Shown in pieces: positions 6,401 to 6,556 of a stretch of 6,556 nucleotides of DNA. Made by a program: the position numbers and the translations under genes. Below the pieces are notes generated by a model. The model saw only the letters and a list, made by a program, of their open reading frames with translations, was not told the DNA's origin and made no database searches. Positions within the stretch are counted from its first letter, which is position 1; each line of letters opens with the position of its first letter. Source of the stretch: Thermoplasmata archaeon (GTDB lineage Archaea; Thermoplasmatota; Thermoplasmata; Lutacidiplasmatales; UBA184); NCBI GenBank assembly GCA_021823085.1, contig JAKAPG010000093.1, positions 1-6,556 of the forward strand, in the 5' to 3' direction.

Positions 6401-6556
6401 CAGGTAGGTGACGAACGAGCCCGCCTCTTGCTCGGGGACCCCCCAGCTGTTCGAGATCACGTTCGCGAGCTGGTTCGTGATGAGGTAGACCAGCGTCTGG
6501 TCGAGCGTGAAGTCTCCGTCCGGCGAAATCGCCGTGACGAGGTTCGCCCCGGGCGC
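3482..6556 (-). CDS. Sedolisin-family (S53) secreted serine-carboxyl peptidase with long beta-rich C-terminal extension, 5' end cut
   Basis: The frame is open from the window edge to a TGA at 3484-3482, giving 1024 codons; residues are numbered from the first codon in the window. Sedolisins are acid endopeptidases with a Ser-Glu-Asp triad, made as preproenzymes and secreted. The window opens at APGANL, which in kumamolisin directly follows the Glu-x3-Asp pair, so signal peptide, propeptide and those two catalytic residues lie off the edge. Seen here: SNSWG (35-39), the oxyanion-hole aspartate in AASGDQG (Asp72), GGTSLASP with nucleophile Ser209, and the calcium site YDITLG (Asp259) with AGPGWDPATGLG (Asp280). 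The catalytic domain ends near 295. After it come an unrecognised beta-rich region (297-475), a Pro/Gly-rich linker (476-530), further beta-rich sequence, an Ig/cadherin-like segment (738-818), two LTFTESGLP domains (823-895 and 903-981) and a Gly/Ala/Ser tail. There is no C-terminal membrane helix or basic stop-transfer. The family call is secure; the extension's function is unknown. Confidence 0.96.
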   Translation of the reverse strand, partial: APGANLVTAISPDGDFTLDQTLVYLITNQLANVISNSWGVPEQEAGSFVTYLHPFLEMAAALGITVLAASGDQGAAGYGSAGPLGSSPPMSVMWPSSDPYVLAVGGTTLAMNGTINTGGTDLVSGPPAVNETIDPTGRAYESAWDQHSGGGYSELFSRPAWQVGPGLPTSGPNATQRGVPDVAMPAMFQAADWYVDGSTALAFLVGGTSLASPMWAGVIGEIDSYATALGNLSNPQLGFVSPAFYNLLNSAAYNQSFYDITLGYSGPTPSQPFTAGPGWDPATGLGTPNIGFLAPELAQDSFAVGVVGDQRTAANHGVEATIETVVPETVYGTSADYFGVADRLADGTELLFGYTVSAAHPTGAWFASTVPANAVFDTQVVVTGGAGSAATNGAFNTYAIVESSPGVWSFELNGAVVFVHNDAATSSDPSIGSAAPVFFASVVGTSTTDGQLGPVTAHAIGYDPGTGFVPLPAANALETTSLFSGAYPGQPGPGLPLANPYGIAPVSAANEEVTAGSGVPPTSSGAPLWGTFETFTPTVLRSTPANVTLYAQHIATIFASTSGYPHFPLSTEFPSGQSDADEPTGVPLAFASSIWTFGLSPPSVAAMHLSPDTPMAVHFFASEYTAGLVSAGADLPVTLVAVVNAGPTLIGEGNMTEMLAPVGVTEFNLTFLPFTATIPAFTQLTLTLEWYVASSTEVLGTPLADGVAVHTGANYPLSLVLPLLNPMDVSPLQLSGSGPVTVSTVVRSPFGGYDLNATTLRVNGQPFSGTPTVSAALDRYTWTVPISDLVAGTDRFTVTATDLQGLTNSASGTRKVVVPPGPFPLTFTETGLSPGATWSVLLNGIEETTTGSSVVFTVANGAYSYSVMPPSGYAAVPSSGTVTVKGAPVTVPVTFTSTRPAAYALTFTESGLPAGATWSVVLNGVEETGTVGSGSAGSSIVFEVQNGAYSYSIVAPSGYTAIPSSGTVTVTGAPATVAIMFSANGGAGSGSPSVSVAAGAPALAATSVGPVRNDPPGFVRTLGK
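3614..3850 (-). repeat. LTFTESGLP domain copy R2 (first gene, 79 residues)
   Basis: This runs from YALTFTESGL to VAIMF, residues 903-981 of the first protein. Its segment 3647-3846 is 197/200 identical in DNA to positions 1-200 in the second gene, while R1 just upstream is clearly more diverged. It is followed by a 43-residue low-complexity Gly/Ala/Ser/Pro tail and the stop codon. Confidence 0.9.
3872..4090 (-). repeat. LTFTESGLP domain copy R1 (first gene, 73 residues)
   Basis: This runs from FPLTFTETGL to VPVTF, residues 823-895 of the first protein. It is the shortest of the three copies: it has EETTTGSS where R2 has a six-residue-longer Gly/Ser loop (EETGTVGSGSAGSS). The domain is a beta-module common in Thermoplasmata-type extracellular proteins; its ligand is unknown to me. 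It is joined to R2 by a seven-residue linker (TSTRPAA). Confidence 0.88.
5930..5932 (-). other. Codon for the sedolisin nucleophile serine (GGTS motif)
   Basis: AGC encodes the serine of GGTSLASP, which aligns with GGTSAVAP of kumamolisin, where that serine is the nucleophile. The oxyanion aspartate of the SGD motif is Asp72, encoded at 6343-6341. Spacing from SGD to GGTS is 137 residues, normal for the family. With the calcium-site residues also intact, the visible part of the enzyme looks catalytically competent. Confidence 0.9.

Overview
The window is very GC-rich. Both of its genes are large secreted proteins on the minus strand, so transcription runs from position 6556 down to 1, and each gene is cut by a window edge. 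The domains point to an archaeon, most likely a high-GC Thermoplasmatota living in an acidic setting. The main reason is the C-terminal beta-domain with the pattern LTFTESGLPxGATWSVxLNG, which I know from Thermoplasmata and other acidophilic archaeal surface proteins. The taxonomy is inference, because no ribosomal or housekeeping gene is present.

Layout. Positions 6556 to 3482 hold the C-terminal 1024 codons of a sedolisin (peptidase family S53). The window starts just after the expected place of the catalytic Glu and Asp. The SGD oxyanion aspartate, the GGTS nucleophile and the calcium site are all visible. A beta-rich extension of about 730 residues follows, ending in two copies of the LTFTESGLP domain. 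After a single base comes an in-frame ATG at 3480, which opens a second frame running to position 1 without a stop (1160 codons). It encodes a signal peptide, a Pro/Ala linker, a Cys- and aromatic-rich globular domain, about six InlB-B-repeat-like modules, and a third LTFTESGLP copy cut by the window edge. The globular domain shows a pattern resembling glutamic peptidases (family G1, eqolisins), though this is only a motif-level argument.

How they fit together. One base separates the genes and no promoter is visible between them, so they are probably co-transcribed and translationally coupled. If the G1 reading is right, the pair encodes two unrelated types of pepstatin-insensitive acid peptidase carried on similar adhesin-like scaffolds, suited to extracellular protein breakdown at low pH.

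The most striking DNA-level feature is a 200-bp direct repeat shared by the two genes (1-200 and 3647-3846, 197 of 200 bases identical). The copy in the second gene is a patchwork of the two repeat copies in the first. No RNA gene, CRISPR array, insertion sequence or clear terminator was seen. No stretch over 300 bases lacks a gene.
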